Positions 14,694 to 23,446 of a stretch of 45,879 nt of DNA are shown piece by piece. The notes under the pieces are model-generated. The model saw nothing but the letters and a program-made list of their open reading frames with translations. It was not told where the DNA came from and ran no database searches. The DNA comes from Segetibacter sp. (lineage in GTDB: Bacteria; Bacteroidota; Bacteroidia; Chitinophagales; Chitinophagaceae): NCBI GenBank assembly GCA_028288505.1, contig JAQBNN010000039.1, forward strand, positions 1 to 45,879, in the 5' to 3' direction. How positions within the stretch are numbered: the stretch's first letter is position 1; each line of letters starts with the position of its first letter. The position numbers and the translations under genes were made by a program.

Positions 14694-15974
14694 TTATTGT
14701 GTGGGAAGCGCTACTCTCGTTGGCGTTTCTTTACCACTTACAATACCGGTTGCTCCTGTAATTATGGCCTTAATAACTGTAGTCATGTTATCCATATCTA
14801 AGGTTTTTACCTCGTCGCCAGCTTTATGATAAAATGGTTCAACATCCATTTTAGAAGTAGAAATAGTATGAGCCGGAACACCAAGGCGAGCTAATGTAGC
14901 ATTGTCACTTCTAAAGAATAAGCGCATTGTTGTGTAAGGATCATCGTAGAAAGTAAAAGAGCCTTCCTTCACATTTTTTTGCATGATCTTCCCCAGGTCG
15001 CTCATGTTATAGCCGGTGACGTAAGCAGAAGCTTTACCCCACTTACTTTCGGTGCCAATCATTTCGATGTTGAACATAGCAACAACCTGTTTGGCATTCA
15101 ACTTTCTCGAGAAAAACTGCGAACCTAATAAACCAGATTCTTCACCTGTAAACGCTACGAAAACTAACGTCCTTTCGTTATTGCCAAGCGCTTTGTAATA
15201 CTTAGCGGCCATGATGACTGCCGTTATCCCAGCAGCATCATCGTTGGCTCCGTTGTAAATACTATCGGTTCCCTCAGGCTTGCCAATCCCTAAATGATCG
15301 TAGTGCCCGGAGAAAATTACATACTCTTCTTTCTTACTCTTTCCGGGCAAAACGCCAACAATATTCGAACCTGTTAACTTTGTTATTTCCTGTTCTGCTT
15401 TAATTGAAAAAGTAGTTGGTTCAGTTGGAGACAAAACAACGATAACGTTGCCGAGGGGATTGTATAAAGCACGCTTCAGGGCTGCCAGGTTTCCGAACGT
15501 TTTAGTGAAAGAAGTATCAACAGTTATAAGAATGTTCTCGTTGCTTTTTAAATACTTGCTTACTTCAGCATTAAGATTAGATCCGGCAGCTATTGTTGTC
15601 TTTTTATAACCGCTGTTTTCGTTGACAGTTAAGGATGGAGAGGCTGTAAAAACAATGATGCTTTTATTGTCTTTTACTTCGCCATTAATTGTTCCGCTGG
15701 CACTTACAAATCGGGGCCGTATTATTTCAAATGTTTGCCTGAAGCTTGTAAGACCTTGCATTGGTTGCAAGCCAATTTTTTTAAATTCAGCTGAAATAAA
15801 ATCTGCAGATTTTTCTATGCCTGGTGTAAAGGCTTTTCTGCCCAACATTTCATCGGAAGCAAGAGTTGTTTCAATACGTTCTACTTCTTTTGGTGTAACA
15901 ATTTTATCAATAGACTGGGCATATGAAGCAATCGTTATTGTAAGTAATAAGGAGGCCGAGATAATTTTTTTCAC
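14694..15974 (-). CDS. M28 family zinc aminopeptidase, exported
   Basis: 426 residues from a GTG start at 15974, which gives a clean signal peptide (MKKIISASLLLTITIASYAQ). The catalytic domain from about residue 200 has the two-zinc M28 signature: His224 and Asp226 in SGHYDHLG, Asp245 in NGANDDAAG, Glu278 and Glu279 in TGEESGLLGS. A late His in PFYHKAGDE is the probable fifth ligand. Residues of about 95-190 resemble an inserted PA-type region. It should release N-terminal amino acids from peptides in the periplasm or outside. It begins 15 bp after the LytTR regulator gene, so it is the third gene of a kinase-regulator-peptidase operon. Confidence 0.9.
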   Translation of the reverse strand: MKKIISASLLLTITIASYAQSIDKIVTPKEVERIETTLASDEMLGRKAFTPGIEKSADFISAEFKKIGLQPMQGLTSFRQTFEIIRPRFVSASGTINGEVKDNKSIIVFTASPSLTVNENSGYKKTTIAAGSNLNAEVSKYLKSNENILITVDTSFTKTFGNLAALKRALYNPLGNVIVVLSPTEPTTFSIKAEQEITKLTGSNIVGVLPGKSKKEEYVIFSGHYDHLGIGKPEGTDSIYNGANDDAAGITAVIMAAKYYKALGNNERTLVFVAFTGEESGLLGSQFFSRKLNAKQVVAMFNIEMIGTESKWGKASAYVTGYNMSDLGKIMQKNVKEGSFTFYDDPYTTMRLFFRSDNATLARLGVPAHTISTSKMDVEPFYHKAGDEVKTLDMDNMTTVIKAIITGATGIVSGKETPTRVALPTQ

Positions 15975-15989
15975 CTTTTGATTTTATAA

Positions 15990-16733
15990 TTATAAGCTCA
16001 TCATTTCTTTGAACTTCACTGTTTGCCGCCTGCTTACTTCAATTTTCTCACCACCCTTTAATTCCAACAATAAACCACCGTTAAAATAGGGTTCAATTTT
16101 TTCTATCCAGCGCATGTTTATAATGTGCTTACGATTTGCTCGAAAGAAAGTCTTCTCGTCAAGTCTTTCTTCAAGCGCATTTAATGATTTTAGAATAAGG
16201 GGTTTATTAGGACCAAAGAAAACCTTTGCATAGTTGCCTACGCTTTCAAACAACCTTATTTCATTTAGTTTTACGAACCAGCATCTTTCACCGTCCTTTA
16301 CAAACACCTGGTCATTCTCGGTTAACAAGCCATTGCGACTTATAGTCAAATGTCCATTGCCATTGGAGGTTTCCCTATTCTCTTCCTGGTGGATTTTTTG
16401 GATAGCATCCGATAGTCTCTTAGGCTCAACAGGCTTTAGCAAATAATCTAACGCATTTACTTCAAATGCTTTTAGTGCAAATTCGTCGTAAGCTGTGGTG
16501 AAAATAACGCGTGGAGAGCGCTCCAGTTCCTCCAATAGATCAAAGCCAGTTTTACCGGGCATCTGGATATCAAGGAAGATCAGGTCTGGATTGTGCTGTT
16601 CAATTTTTTCAAGACCTTCCTGCACATTGGCTGCTTCATCTATTATTTCGATCTCTCCAAAATCCTGTAATAACTTTTTCAACTCGTTGCGGGCTAAACG
16701 CTCATCATCGATAATGATTGTTCTAATTGACAT
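15990..16733 (-). CDS. LytTR family response regulator
   Basis: 247 residues. The receiver domain (1-120) has Asp9/Asp10, phosphoacceptor Asp55 in LIFLDIQMPG, Thr in FTTAYDE and Lys in LLKPV. The LytTR DNA-binding domain fills about 145-245, with RLFESVGNYAKVFF, FFRANRKHIINMRWI and the ending EKIEVSRRQTVKFKEMM. It follows the sensor kinase by 19 bp, its obvious partner. The target promoters are unknown. The downstream M28 peptidase gene is in the same operon. Confidence 0.93.
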   Translation of the reverse strand: MSIRTIIIDDERLARNELKKLLQDFGEIEIIDEAANVQEGLEKIEQHNPDLIFLDIQMPGKTGFDLLEELERSPRVIFTTAYDEFALKAFEVNALDYLLKPVEPKRLSDAIQKIHQEENRETSNGNGHLTISRNGLLTENDQVFVKDGERCWFVKLNEIRLFESVGNYAKVFFGPNKPLILKSLNALEERLDEKTFFRANRKHIINMRWIEKIEPYFNGGLLLELKGGEKIEVSRRQTVKFKEMMSL

Positions 16734-16752
16734 GGAAGTTTTGGTTTATATA

Positions 16753-17799
16753 TTAAATAGTGGCGGGCATTGTAACTATTGCCTCTACCATATTATCACT
16801 ATTATTTCGTATTTCAAAGCGGGCCTTTTCGCCATATAGGAGCTTAAGCCTACTTTCGGTGCTGTACAACCCAAAGCCGTAGGGATTGTAGCTACCGTTT
16901 AAGTGTCCGGTATTCTTAACTATCAACTGGTGCTGATTATCCTTAAAGTGCGAGATGATCCGTATAATTCCACCTTCAATTTTTTTGCTAATTCCATGCT
17001 TAATAGCATTTTCAACCAAGGTTTGCAACATCATTGGCGGAACAGGCTGCGTTAAAGTATTTTCCTTTATATCAAATTCCACTTGCAGTCTATCCTCAAA
17101 TCGGATATGCTCTAAAGCTAAGTAATCTTTTACAATATTTAATTCCCTTGAAAGTGGTGCTGTTTCAACTTTCTCAGCCTGCATACTGCTTCGTAAAATG
17201 TTACTTAATTCTGTAATGGCCTGCCTTGCGCGCTGGGGGTTTTCATCAACTAATGCTCTTATACTATTAAGTGCATTAAAGATAAAATGTGGATTAATAT
17301 GCGCTTTGATTGTCTTTAGCTCCAGTTCTTTAACCACACTTTGCAACTGGATCTTATCCAATTGTTCTTGCCTGCTTTTAACAACGTAATGGTAAGTAAA
17401 ATAGATCAGGTTCCAGATTATAAGAAAAAGGAAATTGCCGATTGATGTAATAATAGTCCTATCTAACAAGCCATATTTTTCCAGCTTGGAAGGTGTAATC
17501 TGGAACGCATCCTCCAGGTAAACACACAAGAATGAATACATCAGGGAGAAGCCAAGCGTAGTTATCAGGATGTAGATGATCTGTCTTTCTAAAGTATATT
17601 TTAAAAAGTTAATTTTGATAATGAGAAACCGCATAAGGTGGGTTACGGCAAGGCCGGTTAGCGCATCAATTACCAGCGTTTGAAAAAAGTGAGGTTCTCT
17701 CCTTAAACCTAAGCTTAGATAGAAAAAGGTATAAATAATAATTAAAGAACTCCATCCCCCAATTTGGCAAAGCCAGTAAGCCGAAATCTTTCTACTCAT
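16753..17799 (-). CDS. LytS/YehU-type sensor histidine kinase
   Basis: 348 residues from the ATG at 17799; a GTG lies one codon upstream. Four membrane helices at about 10-30, 42-62, 74-94 and 118-140 are followed by a short coiled segment. Next is the His_kinase domain, whose phosphorylated His is in HINPHFIFNALNSI near residue 171. The ATPase domain has LVENAIKHG (N box) and GFGLYSTESRL (G box). There is no large external domain, so the signal is probably sensed in the membrane. It heads the operon with the LytTR regulator and M28 peptidase. Confidence 0.92.
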   Translation of the reverse strand: MSRKISAYWLCQIGGWSSLIIIYTFFYLSLGLRREPHFFQTLVIDALTGLAVTHLMRFLIIKINFLKYTLERQIIYILITTLGFSLMYSFLCVYLEDAFQITPSKLEKYGLLDRTIITSIGNFLFLIIWNLIYFTYHYVVKSRQEQLDKIQLQSVVKELELKTIKAHINPHFIFNALNSIRALVDENPQRARQAITELSNILRSSMQAEKVETAPLSRELNIVKDYLALEHIRFEDRLQVEFDIKENTLTQPVPPMMLQTLVENAIKHGISKKIEGGIIRIISHFKDNQHQLIVKNTGHLNGSYNPYGFGLYSTESRLKLLYGEKARFEIRNNSDNMVEAIVTMPATI

Positions 17800-17804
17800 C
17801 ACTC

Positions 17805-17812
17805 CAAAGTTA
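17805..17812 (-). promoter_or_regulatory. Candidate -7 box of the kinase operon
   Basis: The minus strand reads TAACTTTG, a perfect TAnnTTTG, the -7 consensus of the Bacteroidota primary sigma factor. It lies only a few bases before the kinase start, so the transcript would be nearly leaderless. I see no TTTG at the usual -33 distance. Confidence 0.3.
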
Positions 17813-17978
17813 ATAAACCTCTTTTCGTTTTTATCATTCAGTTTGATTAGAGGCTCATTTTAATTGTATTTGGTGTTACAACAGCATTATGAGCACGAAA
17901 AGTGAGAATATTACAACTTTTATAATTAAAATACGTTATGTTAATTTGCTTTTAAACAAATGAGCACGACTATTGTCT

Positions 17979-17986
17979 TATTTTTG
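17979..17986 (+). promoter_or_regulatory. Candidate -7 box of dxs
   Basis: TATTTTTG is a perfect match to TAnnTTTG and ends 21 bp before the dxs ATG. No TTTG is seen at the expected -33 spacing, so the call rests on one half of the promoter. Confidence 0.35.
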
Positions 17987-18007
17987 ATGAAATTTTAAAG
18001 CAGGCAG

Positions 18008-19945
18008 ATGAACATAACACCTGGTCCTTTACTAAAGACCATTGACAGCCCGTCGGACCTAAAAAAGTTAAGTCGCGAACAACTTCCTCAAATCTGTGAT
18101 GAATTACGTCAATATATTATTGATATTGTTAGTGTTCATGGTGGCCACTTTGCAGCTAGCTTAGGTGTAGTAGAATTGTCTGTTGCTCTTCATTACATGT
18201 ACAATACCCCCTACGATCAATTGGTGTGGGATGTGGGCCACCAGGCTTACGGGCATAAAATACTTACCGGCAGAAGAGATACCTTTTATACCAATCGCAA
18301 ATATAAAGGGCTAAGCGGCTTTCCTAAAAGAAGCGAAAGCGAATACGACACCTTTGGCGTAGGCCACTCTTCAACCTCAATATCTGCCGCCTTAGGAATG
18401 GCAATGGCAGCTAAGTACAAAGGTGAAACTGATCGTAAATCCGTAGCTATTATTGGTGACGGAGCAATGACGGCAGGTATGGCCTTTGAAGCAATGAACC
18501 ATGCAGGAGTTGCTGACAGCGATATGCTGATTATTCTTAACGACAACTGTATGAGCATCGATCCAAATGTTGGTGCTTTAAAAGAATACCTTACCGATAT
18601 TACTTTATCTCCTACTTACAATAAATTAAAAAATGACGTTTGGAAAGCTTTAGGAAAACTTCCGGTTGGTAAGCACTTCACCCGTGGAATGGCAGCCAAA
18701 ATTGCCGAAAGCATGAAAGGAATGGTTAGCAGTAGTGCTAATCTTTTCGAAGCTTTAAACCTTCGATATTTTGGACCTATCGATGGTCACAATATCACCA
18801 AACTTGTTGATACACTTAAAGACCTTCGCCAGATACCAGGACCAAAAATTCTACACATTGTTACTGTAAAAGGTAAAGGTTACTCTCTTGCAGAAAAAGA
18901 CCAAACTAAATGGCATGCACCCGGTTTGTTTGATAAGATAACCGGTGAAATAGTTAAGAAGACTTACGATGCACCTCAGCCTCCTAAATACCAGGATGTA
19001 TTCGGGCATTCGATAATAGAACTGGCAGAGCTGAACGATAAGATCATGGCTGTTACGCCTGCTATGCCCAGCGGATGTTCCCTTAAATACATGATGGAAA
19101 AAATGCCGCATCGTGCTTTTGATGTTGGTATTGCAGAGCAACATGCGGTAACTGTAAGTGCAGGCATGGCTACACAAGGCTTGCGTGTTTTTTGCAACAT
19201 TTATTCTTCGTTCATGCAGCGGGCATTCGATCAGGTAGTGCACGATGTAGCCATTCAAAAACTTCCGGTGGTACTTTGCTTAGATAGGGCGGGGTTAGTT
19301 GGAGAGGATGGACCAACACACCACGGTGCTTACGATATTGCATATTTCCGTTGCATTCCAAATATGGTTATTAGTTCGCCAATGAATGAGAGCGAGTTGC
19401 GCAACCTGATGTACACCGCTCAATTTGATGAAAACACACTTCCTATTGTTATTCGTTACCCACGTGGTGAAGGCGTAATGACCGATTGGAAAACGCCTTT
19501 CCAAAAGATTGAAATTGGCAAAGGAAGAAAAATTAAAGACGGTGACGATGTAGCTATCTTAAGCTTTGGCCACCCAGGTAATTTTGCCACGGCTGCTATA
19601 CGAACACTAAGAACTGAAGGCATTAATCCTGCGCATTACGATATGCGTTTTGCTAAGCCCTTAGACGAAACCTTACTGCACGAGATCTTTACCAAGTACG
19701 GGAGAATAGTTACCGTAGAAGACGGAACTATCGTTGGCGGATTTGGTAGCGCTGTAGTAGAGTTTATGAACGAGAACGGTTACAATTCACAGGTGAAAAT
19801 GCTTGGCATTCCAGATCGTCTTGTTGAACATGGTACACTTAAAGAACTGCATCGCGAGTGTGGCTACGATTCACAGGGAATTGCAGATACAGTACGAGAG
19901 TTAATGAAAGATAAAGTAAGCCTGAAGACGTTGATTGCAGGCTAA
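18008..19945 (+). CDS. dxs: 1-deoxy-D-xylulose-5-phosphate synthase
   Basis: This thiamine-diphosphate enzyme joins pyruvate and glyceraldehyde 3-phosphate to make DXP, the first step of the MEP isoprenoid pathway, and also feeds thiamine and pyridoxal synthesis. It has 645 residues, close to the family norm. The N-terminal half holds WDVGHQAYGHKILTGRR and the ThDP/Mg motif GDGAMTAGMAFEAMNHAG ending in LNDN. The central domain has GIAEQHAVTVSAGMA with the catalytic Glu, and DRAGLVGEDGPTHHGAYD. The C-terminal transketolase domain ends in a TVEDGTIVGGFGSAV segment. No other MEP gene is nearby. It stands alone between a promoter-like box and a strong terminator. Confidence 0.97.
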   Translation: MNITPGPLLKTIDSPSDLKKLSREQLPQICDELRQYIIDIVSVHGGHFAASLGVVELSVALHYMYNTPYDQLVWDVGHQAYGHKILTGRRDTFYTNRKYKGLSGFPKRSESEYDTFGVGHSSTSISAALGMAMAAKYKGETDRKSVAIIGDGAMTAGMAFEAMNHAGVADSDMLIILNDNCMSIDPNVGALKEYLTDITLSPTYNKLKNDVWKALGKLPVGKHFTRGMAAKIAESMKGMVSSSANLFEALNLRYFGPIDGHNITKLVDTLKDLRQIPGPKILHIVTVKGKGYSLAEKDQTKWHAPGLFDKITGEIVKKTYDAPQPPKYQDVFGHSIIELAELNDKIMAVTPAMPSGCSLKYMMEKMPHRAFDVGIAEQHAVTVSAGMATQGLRVFCNIYSSFMQRAFDQVVHDVAIQKLPVVLCLDRAGLVGEDGPTHHGAYDIAYFRCIPNMVISSPMNESELRNLMYTAQFDENTLPIVIRYPRGEGVMTDWKTPFQKIEIGKGRKIKDGDDVAILSFGHPGNFATAAIRTLRTEGINPAHYDMRFAKPLDETLLHEIFTKYGRIVTVEDGTIVGGFGSAVVEFMNENGYNSQVKMLGIPDRLVEHGTLKELHRECGYDSQGIADTVRELMKDKVSLKTLIAG

Positions 19946-19961
19946 TGATAATCGAATTAAT

Positions 19962-19994
19962 AAAAAAGGCTGCCCTTTTGAGGCAGCCTTTTTT
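19962..19994 (+). terminator. Rho-independent terminator of dxs
   Basis: AAAAAAGGCTGCC pairs with GGCAGCCTTTTTT around a 7-nt loop, 16 bp after the dxs stop. Confidence 0.93.
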
Positions 19995-20033
19995 ATGCAA
20001 CTCTCTCAGTTGAAATATTATTGGTAAAAGAAT

Positions 20034-20090
20034 TTTTAGGTACCAGACAGAATCTATCGGTTAAGCTTTTCTTGCGTCGCACTCTTGTAC
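20034..20090 (-). repeat. Dispersed element, GCGACGC class (copy I)
   Basis: The reverse complement begins GTACAAGAGTGCGACGCAAG and ends CTGGTACCTAAAAA. It is the left half of a head-to-head pair with copy J; the heads are 110 bp apart. The gap 19946-20326 holds no gene. Confidence 0.8.
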
Positions 20091-20200
20091 TTTTTGTTTT
20101 CTAAGCGGCTAGCTATTACGCGCAGGACAAATAAGTCCAGAAGCTACGTCCGAGGGAATTCGAATGAAAATGAAACCAGGAGCTAAATAAAGATTTGCCG

Positions 20201-20256
20201 CAGAAGTGTGCGACGCAACGATGACGAGTTATTTTACTAATGCCGGAACCAAAAAA
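20201..20256 (+). repeat. Dispersed element, GCGACGC class (copy J)
   Basis: The copy begins CAGAAGTGTGCGACGCAACG, then ATTTTACTAATGCC, and ends GGAACCAAAAAA. It is the right half of the pair with copy I, and its tail runs into the scpA terminator. Confidence 0.8.
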
Positions 20257-20293
20257 ATATTACTCCAAACGAACGAGCTTGGAGTAATATTTT
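20251..20293 (-). terminator. Terminator of scpA
   Basis: AAATATTACTCCAA (20255-20268) pairs with TTGGAGTAATATTT (20280-20293). On the minus strand the stem runs into a T tract, which fits the end of scpA 34 bp away. The T tract is supplied by the A-rich tail of repeat copy J. Confidence 0.8.
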
Positions 20294-20326
20294 AGTCTAC
20301 GTTTATCGAGGAAAAATGCTTTGAGA

Positions 20327-21139
20327 TTAATTTAAAACCGAAGGATCGCTATTGAAAAGATCGTGATCAAATAGCCCCGGCTCTTCCAGCCTTTCCTCAT
20401 TCCACTCGACGATAAAGTTGTTTTTACCCTCGCCAATCATGATGCTCATGTAGTGCAATTGCACCAACTCGAGCATTGAAAGGAAAATGAAAATTGCCTG
20501 GATCTTATTGTCACAAACCTCGAAGATTTTTGAGAAGGAAACTGTTTTTTCCTGGCTAGCCACGCGGAGTACGTACTGCCGGCTTTCTTCGATAGTATAG
20601 TTATATTTTACTACCGTGTGTACAGGCCTGTTTTGCCTGTCGTGTACGCGTTGCATTACTTTTTCGAAAGACTTCATCAGCTTAAATAAAGTAATGTTCT
20701 GTATTTCTGTACCCTCACTGGCTTCTTCGCCAATACTGCCAAGGTCCTTATGAAGGTTACCTCTTTTAATCATTAGTAAACGCTCGGCTTCCATTTCAGC
20801 CATCTCGACAGCAGCTTCTTTAAAGCGTTTGTACTCTAAAATTTTATCTACCAGTTCTTGTCTTGGGTCGATCTCGTTTCCTTCTGGATCAACCTCTTTG
20901 CGGGGTAACAGCAGCTTTGCTTTAATACGCATGAGCGTAGAGATGAACAGGATAAATTCGCTGCTCAATTCGATGTTTAGGCTTTCTACGGAATGAATAT
21001 AATCGAGAAATTCCCTGGTAATCTTGCTGATGGGAATATTGTAAATGTCTAACTCATCCCTTTCAATAAAGAATAACAATAGGTCGAAAGGTCCTTCGAA
21101 CTGTGGAAGCTTTATTTGGTAGGTTTCAGTAGTAGCCAT
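20327..21139 (-). CDS. scpA: Segregation and condensation protein A
   Basis: The kleisin subunit of the bacterial SMC condensin complex, 270 residues. The N-terminal hallmark YQIKLPQFEGPFDLLLFFIE is followed by ELDIYNIPISKITREFLDYI. A middle helical region has LLLPRKEV, and the C-terminal winged helix has SKIFEVCDNKIQAIFIFLSM and LLELVQLHY-like text. The C-terminal tail is acidic. I use the ATG at 21139; the TTG two codons upstream is less likely. ScpB and SMC genes are not adjacent. A terminator separates it from the upstream DUF3078 gene. Confidence 0.93.
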   Translation of the reverse strand: MATTETYQIKLPQFEGPFDLLLFFIERDELDIYNIPISKITREFLDYIHSVESLNIELSSEFILFISTLMRIKAKLLLPRKEVDPEGNEIDPRQELVDKILEYKRFKEAAVEMAEMEAERLLMIKRGNLHKDLGSIGEEASEGTEIQNITLFKLMKSFEKVMQRVHDRQNRPVHTVVKYNYTIEESRQYVLRVASQEKTVSFSKIFEVCDNKIQAIFIFLSMLELVQLHYMSIMIGEGKNNFIVEWNEERLEEPGLFDHDLFNSDPSVLN

Positions 21140-21162
21140 CTGCAAAAAGAATTAAAACATAT

Positions 21163-21201
21163 AAAAAAAAGAAAGTCCCGAAGGTGAAACCAACGGGACT
21201 T
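21163..21201 (-). terminator. Terminator of the DUF3078 gene
   Basis: AAGTCCCG (21173-21180) pairs with CGGGACTT (21194-21201). On the minus strand the stem is followed by TTCTTTTTTTT. It lies 22 bp beyond the DUF3078 stop and just upstream of scpA. Confidence 0.88.
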
Positions 21202-21222
21202 GACAAATGTATTAATTTGATT

Positions 21223-22137
21223 TTAGAACTTCATTGTTAATCCCACTCCTACAATTGATTTCAGCTGTGTACCGGCCTTGTTTTTCTCATATCCAAAAAT
21301 ACGTGTATTATCATCGTACTGTAAATCAAAGTTGTATGTTACTCCAAAGTATTTATTCACTTTTAGGTAAAACATGTTGGTAAAAAATACATCCACATTC
21401 GTTGGTTTATCATGTAAGAAATCTGAAAACAAATCGAGGCGACCGCGGTAAGAAACGTTCTTTACAATTTCCTTATTTAATGTTGCTGAACTGAACAAAC
21501 CAGCTTCAATTCGTACTTCTTTGTTTGGTGAAACATCATAGTTACGGGCCAGCTCAAACGGACGATTAGCAACTAGGATCCAACGACCAGCAGGTCCAAC
21601 ATGAAGATTAAATGCTTTGTCTTTCGTGTAGTACTGAACGCCGGCAGATAAAACAGTTGTGGCCGGGGCTAAAAAAGTCGAGATACGCTTTTTGACGTTG
21701 TCATAATCGTATCCGTCAACAAACTGTGTACGAAAGTTTAGCAAAGCACCCAACCTAAAATGCCGTAAATCTTTTTTACCCAGCTCGTGTGACCAGCGAC
21801 TCACCAGGTCAAGCTTGTCGTCATTCTTTAAGATGCCGTATACATCACTATTTTGCAAACCAAAGTTTGCATCGAGCATATTATCCCAATTGCAACGGCC
21901 TTTTGTTTTATTGCCGTAAAGATTAATAAAAGTATTTCCGGCTAAAGTAAAACGATCACCACCCGGAGCCCAGTTTCTGGTGCCACCTTGTGATAAAGTC
22001 AAACTAAGCATTCCACCTTTTTTCCAGTAGCCTTTTGTTGCCTTGGTTGCACTTTTCTTTGAATTGCTGGTTTTGTCTTGAGCCCATACACCAACAGCAG
22101 CTGCAAAAAGTAATGCAGTTAGTAATAATTTTCTCAT
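21223..22137 (-). CDS. DUF3078 family outer-membrane beta-barrel protein
   Basis: 304 residues with a signal peptide (MRKLLLTALLFAAAVGVWAQ). The mature protein is full of alternating strand patterns. It has the DUF3078 hallmarks LSLTLSQGGTRNWAPGGDRF, INLYGNKTKGRCNWDNMLDA and FGLQNSDVYG, and ends in an aromatic (GVGLTMKF) as outer-membrane barrels do. The function is unknown in the family. It has its own terminator, so it is probably not in one operon with scpA despite the same direction. Confidence 0.88.
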   Translation of the reverse strand: MRKLLLTALLFAAAVGVWAQDKTSNSKKSATKATKGYWKKGGMLSLTLSQGGTRNWAPGGDRFTLAGNTFINLYGNKTKGRCNWDNMLDANFGLQNSDVYGILKNDDKLDLVSRWSHELGKKDLRHFRLGALLNFRTQFVDGYDYDNVKKRISTFLAPATTVLSAGVQYYTKDKAFNLHVGPAGRWILVANRPFELARNYDVSPNKEVRIEAGLFSSATLNKEIVKNVSYRGRLDLFSDFLHDKPTNVDVFFTNMFYLKVNKYFGVTYNFDLQYDDNTRIFGYEKNKAGTQLKSIVGVGLTMKF

Positions 22138-22267
22138 GTATTAGAAAGTAAGTTTTGTTTTGTAGGCAGGTAAACCTAGCAAATATAATGTTAAAAAGTA
22201 AAGATGAAAGAGAACTATTAATCTAAAAAGTAGGGGTGGCTTTGCTTAAATAAAGGCGTTCAGGTTG

Positions 22268-22275
22268 TAAGTTTA
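22268..22275 (+). promoter_or_regulatory. Candidate promoter of the EamA transporter gene
   Basis: TAAGTTTA differs at one base from TAnnTTTG. A TTTG at 22241-22244 lies 23 bp upstream, at the upper limit of the known -33/-7 spacing in Bacteroidota. Confidence 0.25.
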
Positions 22276-22307
22276 TTGGTCTTTCTCTTCGCTTTACAAT
22301 TATTCTT

Positions 22308-23237
22308 ATGGACCTTCGCAGGAAATTTGAAAAATTGAAAGGCAGGGCAGTTGATTGGAGCATCTTTATTATACTTTCTATTATTTGGGGCAGTTCATTT
22401 AGGTTAATGAAGGTTGGAATGGAAGTATTGTCGCCATACGATGTGGCCGCTTTACGTATGATTAGTGCCGGTATTGTTTTGTTACCCTTTGCTTACAATT
22501 CATTCAAAAAAATCCCTAAAAACAAGATGGGTATCGTCATCATATCAGGTTTGCTTGGTAGCTTTTTTCCAGCGTTTTTATTTTGCATTGCTGAAACGAG
22601 AATTGACAGTTCGCTAGCCGGAATCTTAAATGCACTAACGCCGCTTTTCACTATTTTGCTAGGTGTCACTTTCTTTAAAATGCAGGTTTCCTTTCTAAGG
22701 TACTTAGGCGTTTTTGTTGGCTTTATTGGTTTGGCATTATTATTCCTTGCCAGGGGAAATATCACCCTTAGCTATCTTTCATTTTCTTTTTTAGTGCTTC
22801 TTGCTACGTTCTTCTATGGCATTAATGTAAACGTTGTAAGCAGGCATTTAAGCAACATAGGGTCTTTAAATATAGCATCTATCGCCTTTGCTTTTCTTAT
22901 AATTCCATCGTTAATCGTCTTGCTGTTTACGGGTTATTTTTCACTTCCTTTAAGCTCCGGTTCCTACCTTGTCTCAACAATTGCGAGCATAGTTTTAGGT
23001 GTTTTTGGTACTGCAATCGCATCAATTATGTTTTACATGTTGGTGAAAAGAGCCGGCGGTTTGTTTGCCTCAACCGTTACTTACGGAATTCCTTTTGTTG
23101 CAGTGTTTTGGGGTTTACTAAGTGGCGAGGTGATAACATTGGCTCAAGTTGCTTGCCTTGGAATTATTCTGGCAGGCGTTTACCTGGCCAATAAAGTACA
23201 GGTAAAAAAAATCCCTGCTAAAACAACAGGGATTTAA
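22308..23237 (+). CDS. EamA/DMT family transporter
   Basis: 309 residues with ten hydrophobic helices in two EamA repeats (about 17-147 and 155-295). The first repeat has the usual IIWGSSFRLMKVGMEVLSPY start and AGILNALTPLFTILLG, and the second has FGTAIASIMFYMLVKRAGGL and a GEVITLAQ-x-x-G-x-x-x-I ending. Family members export or import amino acids, nucleosides or other metabolites; the substrate cannot be told from the sequence. The last codons pair as a small stem (AAATCCCTG/CAGGGATTT at 23209-23235), which may act as a weak terminator. It is a single gene. Confidence 0.9.
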   Translation: MDLRRKFEKLKGRAVDWSIFIILSIIWGSSFRLMKVGMEVLSPYDVAALRMISAGIVLLPFAYNSFKKIPKNKMGIVIISGLLGSFFPAFLFCIAETRIDSSLAGILNALTPLFTILLGVTFFKMQVSFLRYLGVFVGFIGLALLFLARGNITLSYLSFSFLVLLATFFYGINVNVVSRHLSNIGSLNIASIAFAFLIIPSLIVLLFTGYFSLPLSSGSYLVSTIASIVLGVFGTAIASIMFYMLVKRAGGLFASTVTYGIPFVAVFWGLLSGEVITLAQVACLGIILAGVYLANKVQVKKIPAKTTGI

Positions 23238-23281
23238 AATACTTATGAGAGAAGTTGGTTTCCAACATTTGATTTTCATAG

Positions 23282-23305
23282 CCTCATCGTTGCTACGCTC
23301 AGTTC
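23282..23305 (-). repeat. Variant dispersed element head (copy K)
   Basis: The reverse complement reads AACTGAGCGTAGCAACGATG, sharing GCAACGATG with the family and matching the variant at 9219. It faces copy L head to head. Confidence 0.5.
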
Positions 23306-23375
23306 ACAGGCAGTGCTTTAATAATCTTCAGGCTGCTAATTAGAACTTGCTGACTGGCTGCATAAAGTACAAAAA

Positions 23376-23431
23376 GTACAAGAGTGCGACGCAACGATGT
23401 TTAATAGTAGTAACAATGCTGGCTACCAAAA
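23376..23431 (+). repeat. Dispersed element, GCGACGC class (copy L)
   Basis: The copy begins GTACAAGAGTGCGACGCAAC, then GATGTTTAATAGTAGTAAC, and ends TGCTGGCTACCAAAA. GCTGCATAAAG at 23357-23367 extends the match with copy B. It lies between the convergent transporter gene and frr. Confidence 0.88.
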
Positions 23432-23446
23432 CCAATAAACACAACT

